A model generated the notes under the pieces. The model was given only the letters and a program-made list of their open reading frames with translations, searched no databases and was not told where the DNA came from. From positions 1 to 6,139 of the forward strand of contig JAGVUJ010000283.1 in the NCBI GenBank assembly GCA_019136325.1: DNA of 6,139 nt. Direction: 5' to 3'. Below, in pieces: positions 1-5,607 of this stretch. The stretch comes from Deltaproteobacteria bacterium. Lineage in GTDB: Bacteria > Desulfobacterota > Syntrophia > Syntrophales > Smithellaceae. Made by a program: the position numbers and the translations under genes. How positions within the stretch are numbered: position 1 is the stretch's first letter; each line of letters starts with the position of its first letter.

Positions 1-9
1 AAAGTAGCC

Positions 10-52
10 CTCAGAATCCATCATCTGAGATTCTCACGCCATCAGATGGCGT
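10..52. repeat. Two tandem small inverted repeats at the IS left boundary
   Basis: CTCAGA (10-15) pairs with TCTGAG (24-29) across 8 bases, and ACGCCATC (36-43) pairs with GATGGCGT (45-52) around a single central A. As a hairpin the second would be a 6-bp stem with a 5-base loop, followed on the plus strand by TTT that partly belongs to the IS end. They stop one or two bases before the IS begins. They may be the transcription terminator of the minus-strand gene interrupted by the IS, or simply the structured target the element chose. The pairing is seen directly; the role is inferred. Confidence 0.5.
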
Positions 53-53
53 T

Positions 54-93
54 TGACCTGCCCCCCCAAAACTGGTCCAAAAAATAAGTGGTA
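54..93 (+). repeat. IS left inverted repeat (IRL)
   Basis: It begins TGACCTGCCCCCC and ends AAGTGGTA. It aligns with the reverse complement of 1281-1319. The shared blocks are TGACCTGCCCCC, GGTCC and AAGTGGTA, separated by short mismatched A/T or G stretches and a 1-base length difference. The TG...CA termini are usual for IS3-family elements. Confidence 0.9.
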
Positions 94-138
94 AACGGAA
101 ACAAAAACCGGATATCATGAAAGGAGCGAGGTAGGGAA

Positions 139-415
139 ATGGCAAAAAAAGACCTTTAAAGCGGAAGACATCATCAACAAACTGCGCGAAGCAGAAGTAC
201 TGACCAGCCAGGGGAAGACGGTGAGTGAGATCTGCAAGGCGCTGGCGATCAGTGACCAGACCTACTACCGCTGGCGGAAAGAATACGGCGGGATGGGGAC
301 CGAGCAGGCCAAGCGGCTGAAAGAACTGGAGCAGGAAAATGCGCGGCTGCGTGGGGTAGTGGCGGATCTGACGCTGGACAACGCCATCCTGAAAGAGGCG
401 TTGCGGGGAAAATGA
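139..415 (+). pseudogene. IS3-family transposase OrfA, frameshifted near its start
   Basis: OrfA is the DNA-binding subunit that recognises the IS ends and forms, by programmed frameshift with OrfB, the active transposase. The natural start is the ATG at 139, with a GAGG about 7 bases upstream. In the sequence as given that frame stops after six codons (TAA at 157-159). Removing one A from the run of seven at 144-150 joins it to the long frame and gives MAKKTFKAEDIINKLREAEV, the usual beginning of such proteins. The rest (from 152) holds a helix-turn-helix, TVSEICKALAISDQTYYRWR, and a leucine-zipper-like heptad stretch near the C terminus. An in-frame GTG at 221 could give only a 64-residue piece without the first helix. 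The extra A may be a true mutation, a sequencing error in a homopolymer, or a slippage site. Confidence 0.85.
406..412 (+). promoter_or_regulatory. Programmed -1 frameshift heptamer G GGA AAA
   Basis: In the OrfA frame the bases read G GGA AAA directly before the TGA stop (413-415), exactly matching the X XXY YYZ slippery pattern. A -1 slip places the ribosome on ATG (412), the first codon of OrfB, and yields the OrfAB fusion. IS3 elements are known to make their transposase this way. No downstream stimulatory structure was established by eye. Confidence 0.7.
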
Positions 416-1290
416 CCAGCCCGGCTAAGCGACGCGAAGCGGTGGAGCAGGTATGCCAGGGGCTCCAGGTGTCAGAGCGGCGTGCGTGCCGGGCACTCGA
501 GCAGGCAAGGAGCACCCAGCGCTACCAGCGAGTGGCGGTAGATGACGAAGAGCGACTAATCAAGGAGGTAGTGCGGCTGGCCAGCAAGTACGGCCGCTAT
601 GGCTACCGCATGATCACCGGCTTGCTGCGCGGGGATGGCTGGACGGTCAATCACAAGCGCGTGGAGCGGATCTGGCGGGCGGAGGGGCTGAAAGTGCCCC
701 CAAAGCAGCCCAAACGCGGGCGATTATGGCTGAATGATGGCTCTTGCATTCGCTTACGCGCGGAATATCCCAACCATGTCTGGAGCTATGACTTTGTGAC
801 CGACCGCACCCACGATGGACGGGCCTTCCGCACCTTGAACATCATCGACGAGTACACGCGTGAATGCCTAGCCATCCGTGTAGGGCGCAGCCTGAAAACC
901 GAGGATGTGTTGGATTGCCTAACCGCATTGTTCTGCACACGCGGTGTTCCGGTCCATCTACGTTCGGACAACGGCAGCGAATTTGCCAACCAGCAGCTTC
1001 GTACCTGGCTGAGCGAGCTGGGGGTGAAAACTTTATTTATTGAACCAGGCAGCCCCTGGGAGAACGGGTATATCGAGAGTTTCAACGGCAAGTTCCGCAA
1101 TGAACTCCTCAGCGGTGAGATCTTCTACACCCTGCAAGAAGCCAAAATCCTCATCGAACAGTGGCGAAAGGAGTACAATACTGTCAGACCCCATAGTGCA
1201 TTAGGCTATCGCCCACCCGCACCCGAAGCGGTCCTGATGCCCCAACTGGCACCCCCGCTGACGGCTGCGGTCATCCCGACTACCACTTAA
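412..1290 (+). CDS. IS3-family transposase OrfB (DDE integrase core)
   Basis: This is the catalytic half of the IS3 transposase, which cuts and joins DNA ends, normally as the OrfAB fusion. The 292-residue frame has a basic N-terminal helical region (the HTH_21-type segment, with KYGRYGYRMITG near 59-70) and then a retroviral-integrase-like core. The catalytic triad is complete: D127 in WSYDFVTD, D186 in LRSDNGSEF and E222 in ENGYIESFNGKFR, with 35 residues between the last two (the DD35E pattern). The C-terminal signature YNTVRPHSALGYRPP is present. Its ATG overlaps the OrfA stop as ATGA, and its TAA lies inside the right inverted repeat. The length is normal for the family and no damage is visible in this frame. 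Confidence 0.96.
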   Translation: MTSPAKRREAVEQVCQGLQVSERRACRALEQARSTQRYQRVAVDDEERLIKEVVRLASKYGRYGYRMITGLLRGDGWTVNHKRVERIWRAEGLKVPPKQPKRGRLWLNDGSCIRLRAEYPNHVWSYDFVTDRTHDGRAFRTLNIIDEYTRECLAIRVGRSLKTEDVLDCLTALFCTRGVPVHLRSDNGSEFANQQLRTWLSELGVKTLFIEPGSPWENGYIESFNGKFRNELLSGEIFYTLQEAKILIEQWRKEYNTVRPHSALGYRPPAPEAVLMPQLAPPLTAAVIPTTT

Positions 1291-1319
1291 AAACTGGACC
1301 AACTCTTGGGGGCAGGTCA
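1281..1319 (-). repeat. IS right inverted repeat (IRR)
   Basis: Read on the minus strand from 1319 it begins TGACCTGCCCCC and ends AAGTGGTA, matching IRL with scattered mismatches in the middle. It contains the OrfB stop codon. It also supplies the first foreign codons read into by the truncated minus-strand gene. Confidence 0.9.
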
Positions 1320-1584
1320 GTACGAAAACTGAAAGTATTCTTGTTTGGGGGAATTGCCAACAGGTAGGTTCAATCTTTACAAGTAATGCAATGAGAAACA
1401 TTGCAGGGATCACACCCGTAAAAATTCCGTAATGAATGGCCCCATTGCACGAACCTGAACTTATTCCCAAGATGTCTGAATGCCCAGGTTGTAAATCGTG
1501 AAGAAAATGAACACCAACGCTAAACGTAATCATTATTAATAGAAGGATAATAATGTGATTATGAGAAATTCGTTTATTATTCAT
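1320..1584 (-). pseudogene. Small membrane protein cut by the IS (3' end lost or displaced)
   Basis: The ATG at 1584 lies inside the end of the regulator gene; the 8-bp overlap ATGAATAA implies translational coupling. Eighty-eight native codons remain before the IS end. Two hydrophobic segments are visible, about residues 11-27 and 53-71, with a loop rich in possible metal ligands (H26, H29, D30, H35, D37, C46, H51) and a later C75. The family is not recognised. Coupling to a metal-sensing ArsR regulator suggests a role in metal handling, but that is inference. As it stands the frame runs on into the IS to a stop at 1201, adding about 39 foreign residues. If the IS is removed cleanly (1320 joined to 53), the frame instead reads six more codons (QRHLMA) to a TGA at 36-34, giving a 94-residue protein. 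Confidence 0.7.
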
Positions 1585-1885
1585 GGCAGACGTGGTCCAG
1601 ACCACGTTTGAACAGCTCGCTGATATGTTCATCATCTAAAGCAACAAATACACGTCGGCCTATTTTTCTAGTGCGGATTACACGTTTGTCAAGCAAGCCT
1701 CTGAGTTGGTGTGATATAGCGGATTTGCTCAACCCCATTACTTGAACGAGATCCCCTACATTGACCTCACCAGCAACCAGGGTTGAAATGATCCGAACAC
1801 GAGTAGGGTCGCTCAAAGACTCAAATAGGCTGGCGACTCTTACTGCTGTTTGTTCATCCAATCTTGATACATCACAATTATCCAT
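1577..1885 (-). CDS. ArsR/SmtB-family metal-responsive repressor (CzrA-like)
   Basis: This 102-residue winged-helix regulator should bind its operator as a dimer without metal and release it when Zn(II) or Co(II) binds. The DNA-binding part is clear: SLSDPTRVRIISTL leads into a helix-turn-helix with GLSKSAISHQLRGL and a wing at RKIGRRVFVAL. The last helix carries D85-x-H87-x10-H98-x2-H101, the exact alpha-5 ligand pattern known from CzrA and, with Glu last, SmtB. The ELCVCD motif of CadC is absent. The ATG at 1885 is preferred. It has AAAGG 8 bases upstream, and the operator-like site and promoter lie just before it. A longer TTG start at 1915 would sit at about +3 of the predicted transcript and overlap the operator. 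The next gene downstream overlaps it by 8 bp and is cut by the IS. Confidence 0.93.
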   Translation of the reverse strand: MDNCDVSRLDEQTAVRVASLFESLSDPTRVRIISTLVAGEVNVGDLVQVMGLSKSAISHQLRGLLDKRVIRTRKIGRRVFVALDDEHISELFKRGLDHVCHE

Positions 1886-1900
1886 TAATTTAACCTTTGT

Positions 1901-1914
1901 TGAATGATTGCTCA
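1901..1914 (-). promoter_or_regulatory. Putative ArsR/SmtB operator TGAA-N6-CTCA
   Basis: The plus strand reads TGAA TGATTG CTCA, one base from the TGAA-N6-TTCA core known for SmtB/CzrA-type operators. Outer bases extend it to perfect GTTGA/TCAAC arms at 1899-1903 and 1912-1916. It sits between the -10 element and the Shine-Dalgarno of the regulator, where a bound repressor would block its own transcription. Autoregulation is inferred. Confidence 0.6.
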
Positions 1915-1924
1915 ACTATTCCTT

Positions 1925-1953
1925 ATTTTATGACAAAAACAACTTAATGTCAA
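1925..1953 (-). promoter_or_regulatory. Sigma70-type promoter of the ArsR gene
   Basis: On the minus strand, TTGACA (1953-1948) is separated by exactly 17 bases from TAAAAT (1930-1925). This is a perfect -35, a near-perfect -10 and ideal spacing. The predicted start of transcription is near 1918, leaving a leader of about 30 bases before the ATG at 1885. Confidence 0.8.
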
Positions 1954-2018
1954 GTACAGAAACAATCAAGACAGAAATTAATAGATAAATCCTGTAACAA
2001 GGATAATTTCAATTTCAC

Positions 2019-2047
2019 TTGACAAATATATCTGCATCGAATAATAT
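2019..2047 (+). promoter_or_regulatory. Divergent sigma70-type promoter
   Basis: TTGACA (2019-2024), a 17-base spacer and TAATAT (2042-2047) form a near-consensus promoter pointing right, with a predicted start near 2054. A perfect palindrome ATCATGAT (2056-2063) lies at the start point and could be a regulator site. No complete gene with a good ribosome site follows directly: only a ten-codon frame from an ATG at 2062, then a headless reading frame. It may once have driven the second arm of the ArsR locus. Confidence 0.65.
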
Positions 2048-2091
2048 ATCAACGTATCATGATGTGTAAATATAGTGCTCTAGGAGTTTGA

Positions 2092-2436
2092 AATACCGAG
2101 GCGGATCGTTTCATCAAGGCACGGCTGATCCGCGTCCTGAATGGCTTGCAGCGAATTTCTTGGGCGGTCGTTAACCAACCGGCCGCGATAAACTCGGACG
2201 CTTACACGCTGTGCTGCAATCTCACCTGCGCCGTGGAATTGAACCTTTTTGGAAAAACAGCCAAAAAAATTTGGCAGGAGGCGAACGACACAATTTTGAA
2301 AAACATTCTGGAAACGCTCACGCGTGATCCGGGAAGGCGGGTGCTGGTCACCATAGACTGCCGCAGGCGGCAGTGGCTCGTCAAACAGCTCGCTCAAATA
2401 CCGAGGGTCGATCTGGTGCATTACAACGAGCTTTAG
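2092..2436 (+). pseudogene. 5'-truncated gene remnant, possibly TraB/GumN-like C terminus
   Basis: The frame is open from just after an in-frame TGA (2089) to a TAG ending at 2436, but it has no ATG or GTG and no Shine-Dalgarno at a sensible place. The first possible start is a TTG at 2146, giving 96 residues. It reads like real protein: an amphipathic stretch KTAKKIWQEANDTILKNILE, then PGRRVLVTID, then LAQIPRVDLVHYNEL. The order 'helix, GkrVLVxvGaxH, helix, P-x-V-x-hydrophobic' recalls the end of TraB/GumN/Tiki-like proteins, with the GAxH part replaced by IDCR. That family link is from memory and weak. The N-terminal part appears to be missing, and the loss coincides with the AT-rich to GC-richer change near 2090. 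Alternatively it is non-coding. Confidence 0.4.
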
Positions 2437-2520
2437 TTTTTTGGATTTGCCAAAAGTATTTGTGGATGCTCCGCCTTCCATCGTAATCCAAATTATTTGA
2501 TTTTGAAAAAGGAGACAACC

Positions 2521-2832
2521 ATGTATTGGACCATCGTCATTCTCAGCGTCATCCTCGGCATCGCACCTTTTGTATTTGGTTTTAGCGGCGTTGGCGCCGC
2601 ATTGTGGAACAGCTTGATTTTGGGCGTTGCTCTGTTGGTCACCGGTATCGCCAAGTGGTATAAGGCGGCCTTTATCCTGGGCGTCTGGGTGTTCATTTCG
2701 CCGTTCATCTTGGGCTTCAGCTCTACCCCAGGTGCGCTGTGGACCTCGTTGGTTGTCGGCGCCGTGATCGCAGTCTGGACCGGGATCAGATGGTTTGGAG
2801 CAAAGTCGCCTCAATCCGCAGTTGCCCACTAG
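2521..2832 (+). CDS. SPW-repeat integral membrane protein
   Basis: This is a 103-residue membrane protein of the SPW repeat family, whose function is unknown. Two copies of the repeat are visible 45 residues apart: residues 15-35 (APFVFGFSGVGAALWNSLIL plus G) and residues 60-80 (SPFILGF, then GALWTSLVVG). Each repeat pairs with a further hydrophobic stretch, giving four predicted membrane segments at roughly 4-21, 27-44, 49-66 and 72-89. The ATG at 2521 has an excellent AAGGAG 6 bases upstream; a TTG at 2497 in the same frame has no such signal. It lies about 200 bp ahead of the radical SAM gene on the same strand, so co-transcription is possible but not shown. No convincing promoter was seen immediately upstream. 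Confidence 0.88.
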   Translation: MYWTIVILSVILGIAPFVFGFSGVGAALWNSLILGVALLVTGIAKWYKAAFILGVWVFISPFILGFSSTPGALWTSLVVGAVIAVWTGIRWFGAKSPQSAVAH

Positions 2833-2952
2833 CTCATTCCCCCTGAAAGCCATAGTGGATGTCGAAGTTGTCCCGATAAAGGAATTTCGCGAACAATCCG
2901 CGTTTACGGGCTATGGCTTACTAGCTCGGCAACTGGAAGAACAAGAAAATAA

Positions 2953-2997
2953 GGGCCCGGTTTCGAAAGAGACCAGCCGCTTGAGTAGACCGGGCCC
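2953..2997 (+). repeat. GC-rich inverted repeat ahead of the radical SAM gene
   Basis: GGGCCCGGT (2953-2961) is perfectly complementary to ACCGGGCCC (2989-2997). RNA pairing extends inward by one U-G and one U-A, enclosing a loop of about 23 bases. No T run follows, so it is not a standard intrinsic terminator. It ends 39 bases before the radical SAM start codon. It may be a leader structure, a processing or stability element between the SPW gene and the operon, or a protein site. The two arms also each contain the self-palindrome GGGCCC. Confidence 0.6.
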
Positions 2998-3036
2998 AGC
3001 TGAAAAGACATCAAGAAGTACACAGAGGAGAGAGCG

Positions 3037-4557
3037 ATGAATGATTCGACACAAGCCTTAAATGCAACCTTCGGGCCCATCGCCAATTTGCTGGCGCAGT
3101 CCGGACCACAATTGATTCAGAACAGGCCTTTGCGGAAAATGGTCGTCAAGCGATTGAAGCGACAATTGTTTGAAGACCTTAAAAAGAAACGGGAAGATAG
3201 TAATAATATACCTGGAGTTGATGACGACAAAGCCGCGTTCGGGTTATCCATCATCGACACACTGGACCGGGCTTTAGAGGGCCGATACTTTTCCGACAAA
3301 GTGATCCATACGTTATTCAATATCCTTGCCAAGGATTTGTTCCTGAAACAAGGCGAAAATATGCGCGCTGCAGATCGGTTCCGCACGGATACCGGAAACA
3401 ATGCGCCAACCTTTTTGGTCATCAGTCCGGGAAAAGCCTGCAATTTGCAATGCACGGGTTGTTACGCAAATGCAGGCATCATGACCGATGAAAAGTTGAG
3501 CTGGGATGTCTTTGATCGGATTATTACCGAAGCAAAAACATTATGGGGGGTTCGTTTCTTTGTCATCAGCGGTGGCGAACCTATGGCCTACCGCTCTGAA
3601 GGCAAGGACTTATTGGATATGGCTGAAAAACACAATGATTGCCTTTTCATGATGTATACCAATGGTACCCTGGTCAACGAAAAAGTAACCGAACGCCTGG
3701 CCCGGATTGGTAACCTGACACCCGCTTTTTCGCTGGAAGGATGGCGTGAACGAACAGATGCCCGCCGCGGCAAAGGTGTGTTTGATAAGGTTTTAGCTGG
3801 GATGGATCGGTTGCGGAAGGCCGGCGTGCCCTATGGCATGTCGCTTACCGCCACCTGTGATAACACTGAAGAAATCCTATCTGATGAATTTATGGACTAT
3901 TTTTATAAAGAGCAAGGCGTCATTTACAGTTGGATTTTCCACTACATGCCGATAGGCAGGTCAGTTTCGCTGGATCTGATGCCGACACCGCAGCAGCGCC
4001 TCTGGATGTGGCACCAATCCTGGAAGTTGATCCGAGAAAAGAGCTACTTCCTGGCCGATTTCTGGAACCATGGCACGGTTTGCGATGGATGCCTCTCTGC
4101 CGGAAGTGATACCGGGGGTGGTTATTTCTATATCGATTGGGACGGCAAAGTCAGTCCCTGTGTATTTATGCCTTATTCTCCGATCAACATCAACGACGCA
4201 TACCGGGATGGTAAGACATTGAATGAAGTATGGCGGGATCCGTTCTTTGCTTCACTAAGAAATTGGCAGAAATCCTATAAGCAGAAGGATGGCAACTGGC
4301 TTATGCCGTGCCCCATCCGTGATCATCATGCGGACCTGCGCAAGATGATTGCCGAATATGAACCGGAACCGTCCGACGAGAGTGCCCGGGAAGCGCTCCT
4401 CGATCCCGATTATGCAGATGGTATGGACCGCTACGATCAAGAGTACAAATCCTTATCAGACTTAGTCTGGCAGTTACATTACCTCCGCCCATCAGATCCG
4501 GACGACATTCAAATCAGGGACCTTCCTGATATCTCATCCCTGCTTGAAAAAAAGTGA
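3037..4557 (+). CDS. Radical SAM enzyme with SPASM-like C-terminal cysteines
   Basis: This 506-residue enzyme should use a [4Fe-4S] cluster and S-adenosylmethionine to start a radical reaction on an unknown substrate. The cluster motif is C135-x3-C139-x2-C142 in KACNLQCTGCYANAG, followed by the SAM-contact motif SGGEP at 178-182. C-terminal to the barrel, C349, C352, C375 (in DGKVSPCVFMPY) and C425 are placed like ligands of an auxiliary Fe-S cluster, as in SPASM/twitch enzymes. About 130 residues precede the first cluster cysteine, far more than in PqqE-like enzymes. This N-terminal part looks helical and basic (around 31-52) and might contact membrane or partner. The ATG at 3037 has GAGGAG 6 bases upstream. 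A patatin gene follows at once, then a cyclopropane-synthase-like gene, suggesting a lipid substrate. A peptide-modifying role is the main alternative. Confidence 0.92.
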   Translation: MNDSTQALNATFGPIANLLAQSGPQLIQNRPLRKMVVKRLKRQLFEDLKKKREDSNNIPGVDDDKAAFGLSIIDTLDRALEGRYFSDKVIHTLFNILAKDLFLKQGENMRAADRFRTDTGNNAPTFLVISPGKACNLQCTGCYANAGIMTDEKLSWDVFDRIITEAKTLWGVRFFVISGGEPMAYRSEGKDLLDMAEKHNDCLFMMYTNGTLVNEKVTERLARIGNLTPAFSLEGWRERTDARRGKGVFDKVLAGMDRLRKAGVPYGMSLTATCDNTEEILSDEFMDYFYKEQGVIYSWIFHYMPIGRSVSLDLMPTPQQRLWMWHQSWKLIREKSYFLADFWNHGTVCDGCLSAGSDTGGGYFYIDWDGKVSPCVFMPYSPININDAYRDGKTLNEVWRDPFFASLRNWQKSYKQKDGNWLMPCPIRDHHADLRKMIAEYEPEPSDESAREALLDPDYADGMDRYDQEYKSLSDLVWQLHYLRPSDPDDIQIRDLPDISSLLEKK

Positions 4558-4601
4558 GAATTGCAGACCAGGCAAGGACAGAGTGTTACAAGGCAGAAAG
4601 G

Positions 4602-5507
4602 ATGGTAAAAATTATGGAAGAAAGACGGCTAGCTTTTGTGCTCAGTGGAGGTGGCGCAAGGGGAGCTTTTCAAGTGGGCGCACTGAAGGCTTTATACGAG
4701 AACAATATCCATCCCGAAATTCTAGTAGGTACCTCTATTGGGGCTGTCAATGCCGCGTTTCTAGCTGTTCACGGGATCAATTCATCCAGCATTGAGCGAT
4801 TAATTCAGACCTGGATGGAATCTGTAAAAATGGACCTCTTGCCAAAACACTTCGCCTGGCTCACCTTGCGGACGATCCTAAAAACACCCGATTATCGGAA
4901 TTTTGGTAAATTGCAAAACTTCCTCGTGGCGCATGGCGTCAGGCCAGACTTGCGTTTTAGAGATATGCGTGAGATCCAGCTCTATCTGGTGGCCACCGAC
5001 TTATACACGGGGCAACTGGTTTTGTACGGACAAAACCCTGGCCAATCGGTATTAGAAGGTGTATTGGCATCCTGCGCTCTGCCGCCTTTCTTCCCGCCTT
5101 ACGAGCGCGACGGCAAATTGCTCATGGACGGTGGAACTGTCAGCAATTTGCCGGTCGAAGTAGCCGTTTCACAGGGCGCTACGGAGATCCTTGCCCTGGA
5201 TGTGACAGATCCGCGTAAGGCTGCCAAAGGGGAAACCAATCTGAAAGCATATCTCAATAAATTAGTGAATGCCTCCGAGCAACGGCATATCGCATTGGAA
5301 ATTGCGCTCGCAAGAGAGAAGGGAATTCCAGTCCACCATATTCCCCTGCGTGGACCAGATCCGACCTCGATTTCGGACTTCAGCGCTGTTCCAGACTCAA
5401 TTCGGATAGGATATGAAATCACGAACCGTTGGGTGGAACAATGGACCACTACCTACGGAAACCGTCATCCGATTGAAATTCAGATGAATCAAGGCGTAAA
5501 TCTATGA
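4602..5507 (+). CDS. Patatin-like phospholipase / acyl hydrolase (RssA-like)
   Basis: This is a patatin-family serine hydrolase, expected to release fatty acids from phospholipids or other acyl esters through a Ser-Asp dyad. Numbered from the ATG at 4602 (301 residues), the oxyanion-hole motif SGGGARGAF is at 15-23, the nucleophile is S45 in GTSIG, and the catalytic Asp is D176 in DGGTVSNLP. All key residues are present and the size suits small bacterial members. There is no signal peptide, so it is probably cytoplasmic or peripheral at the inner membrane. The start is uncertain. ATG 4602 has AAGG 8 bases upstream. ATG 4614 is five residues from the domain edge. A GTG at 4554 overlaps the radical SAM stop as GTGA and would add 16 residues. 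Any choice leaves it 0-60 bp behind the radical SAM gene, so the two are almost surely co-transcribed. Confidence 0.92.
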   Translation: MVKIMEERRLAFVLSGGGARGAFQVGALKALYENNIHPEILVGTSIGAVNAAFLAVHGINSSSIERLIQTWMESVKMDLLPKHFAWLTLRTILKTPDYRNFGKLQNFLVAHGVRPDLRFRDMREIQLYLVATDLYTGQLVLYGQNPGQSVLEGVLASCALPPFFPPYERDGKLLMDGGTVSNLPVEVAVSQGATEILALDVTDPRKAAKGETNLKAYLNKLVNASEQRHIALEIALAREKGIPVHHIPLRGPDPTSISDFSAVPDSIRIGYEITNRWVEQWTTTYGNRHPIEIQMNQGVNL

Positions 5508-5607
5508 CCCCGATAAATACAAACCGCACGGAAGGCCTGGGATCCAATCCTGTTTCGAAATGCGAACCCAGATCATTCATATCGCAATGGCTGTCAATGG
5601 AGACAAA

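Larger units (their letters stand above)
54..1319 (+). mobile_element. IS3-family insertion sequence (IS407-like), 1266 bp
   Basis: The element is bounded by imperfect inverted repeats that begin TGACCTGCCCCC on the left and, read inward on the other strand, the same on the right. It carries the two overlapping frames typical of IS3 elements: a short helix-turn-helix orfA and an orfB with a DDE integrase core. The subgroup guess (IS407-like) rests on the style of the OrfA and OrfB proteins and is not certain. Flanking bases (CGTT on the left, GTAC on the right) show no 3-5 bp target duplication, so the element may be old, or its flanks may have been rearranged by recombination between copies. 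OrfA is frameshifted, so this copy is probably impaired unless slippage restores the frame. Its base composition is clearly more GC-rich than the minus-strand locus it cuts. Confidence 0.93.

Noticed and set aside
10..52. CRISPR-like repeats
   Set aside because: There are only two different small palindromes, with no regular direct repeats or spacers; no array is seen anywhere in the window.
1201..1635. A 144-codon minus-strand frame running from the regulator gene into the IS
   Set aside because: Only 1320-1584 is native sequence; the start before 1584 lies inside the regulator gene and the end is IS sequence antisense to orfB. It was recorded as a truncated gene instead.
1886..1915. Extended N terminus of the ArsR regulator from TTG 1915
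   Set aside because: It would start at about +3 of the predicted transcript and cover the operator-like site, while ATG 1885 has its own AAAGG and fits the family length.
2437..2520. Promoter directly ahead of the SPW gene
   Set aside because: The only candidate (TTGTGG near 2460 with TAATCC near 2484) is far from consensus and not supportable.
2080..2853. A 257-codon open frame on the minus strand
   Set aside because: It lies antisense to the clear SPW gene and the 2092-2436 frame, has a polar, low-quality composition and no recognisable domain or ribosome site. It is best explained as a shadow.
2953..2997. Intrinsic terminator of the SPW gene
   Set aside because: The stem is strong, but it has a long loop and no T-tract after it; CAGCTGAAAAG follows instead.
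4544..4795. An 83-codon plus-strand frame across the radical SAM/patatin junction
   Set aside because: It overlaps the patatin catalytic region out of frame and shows no protein-like features.
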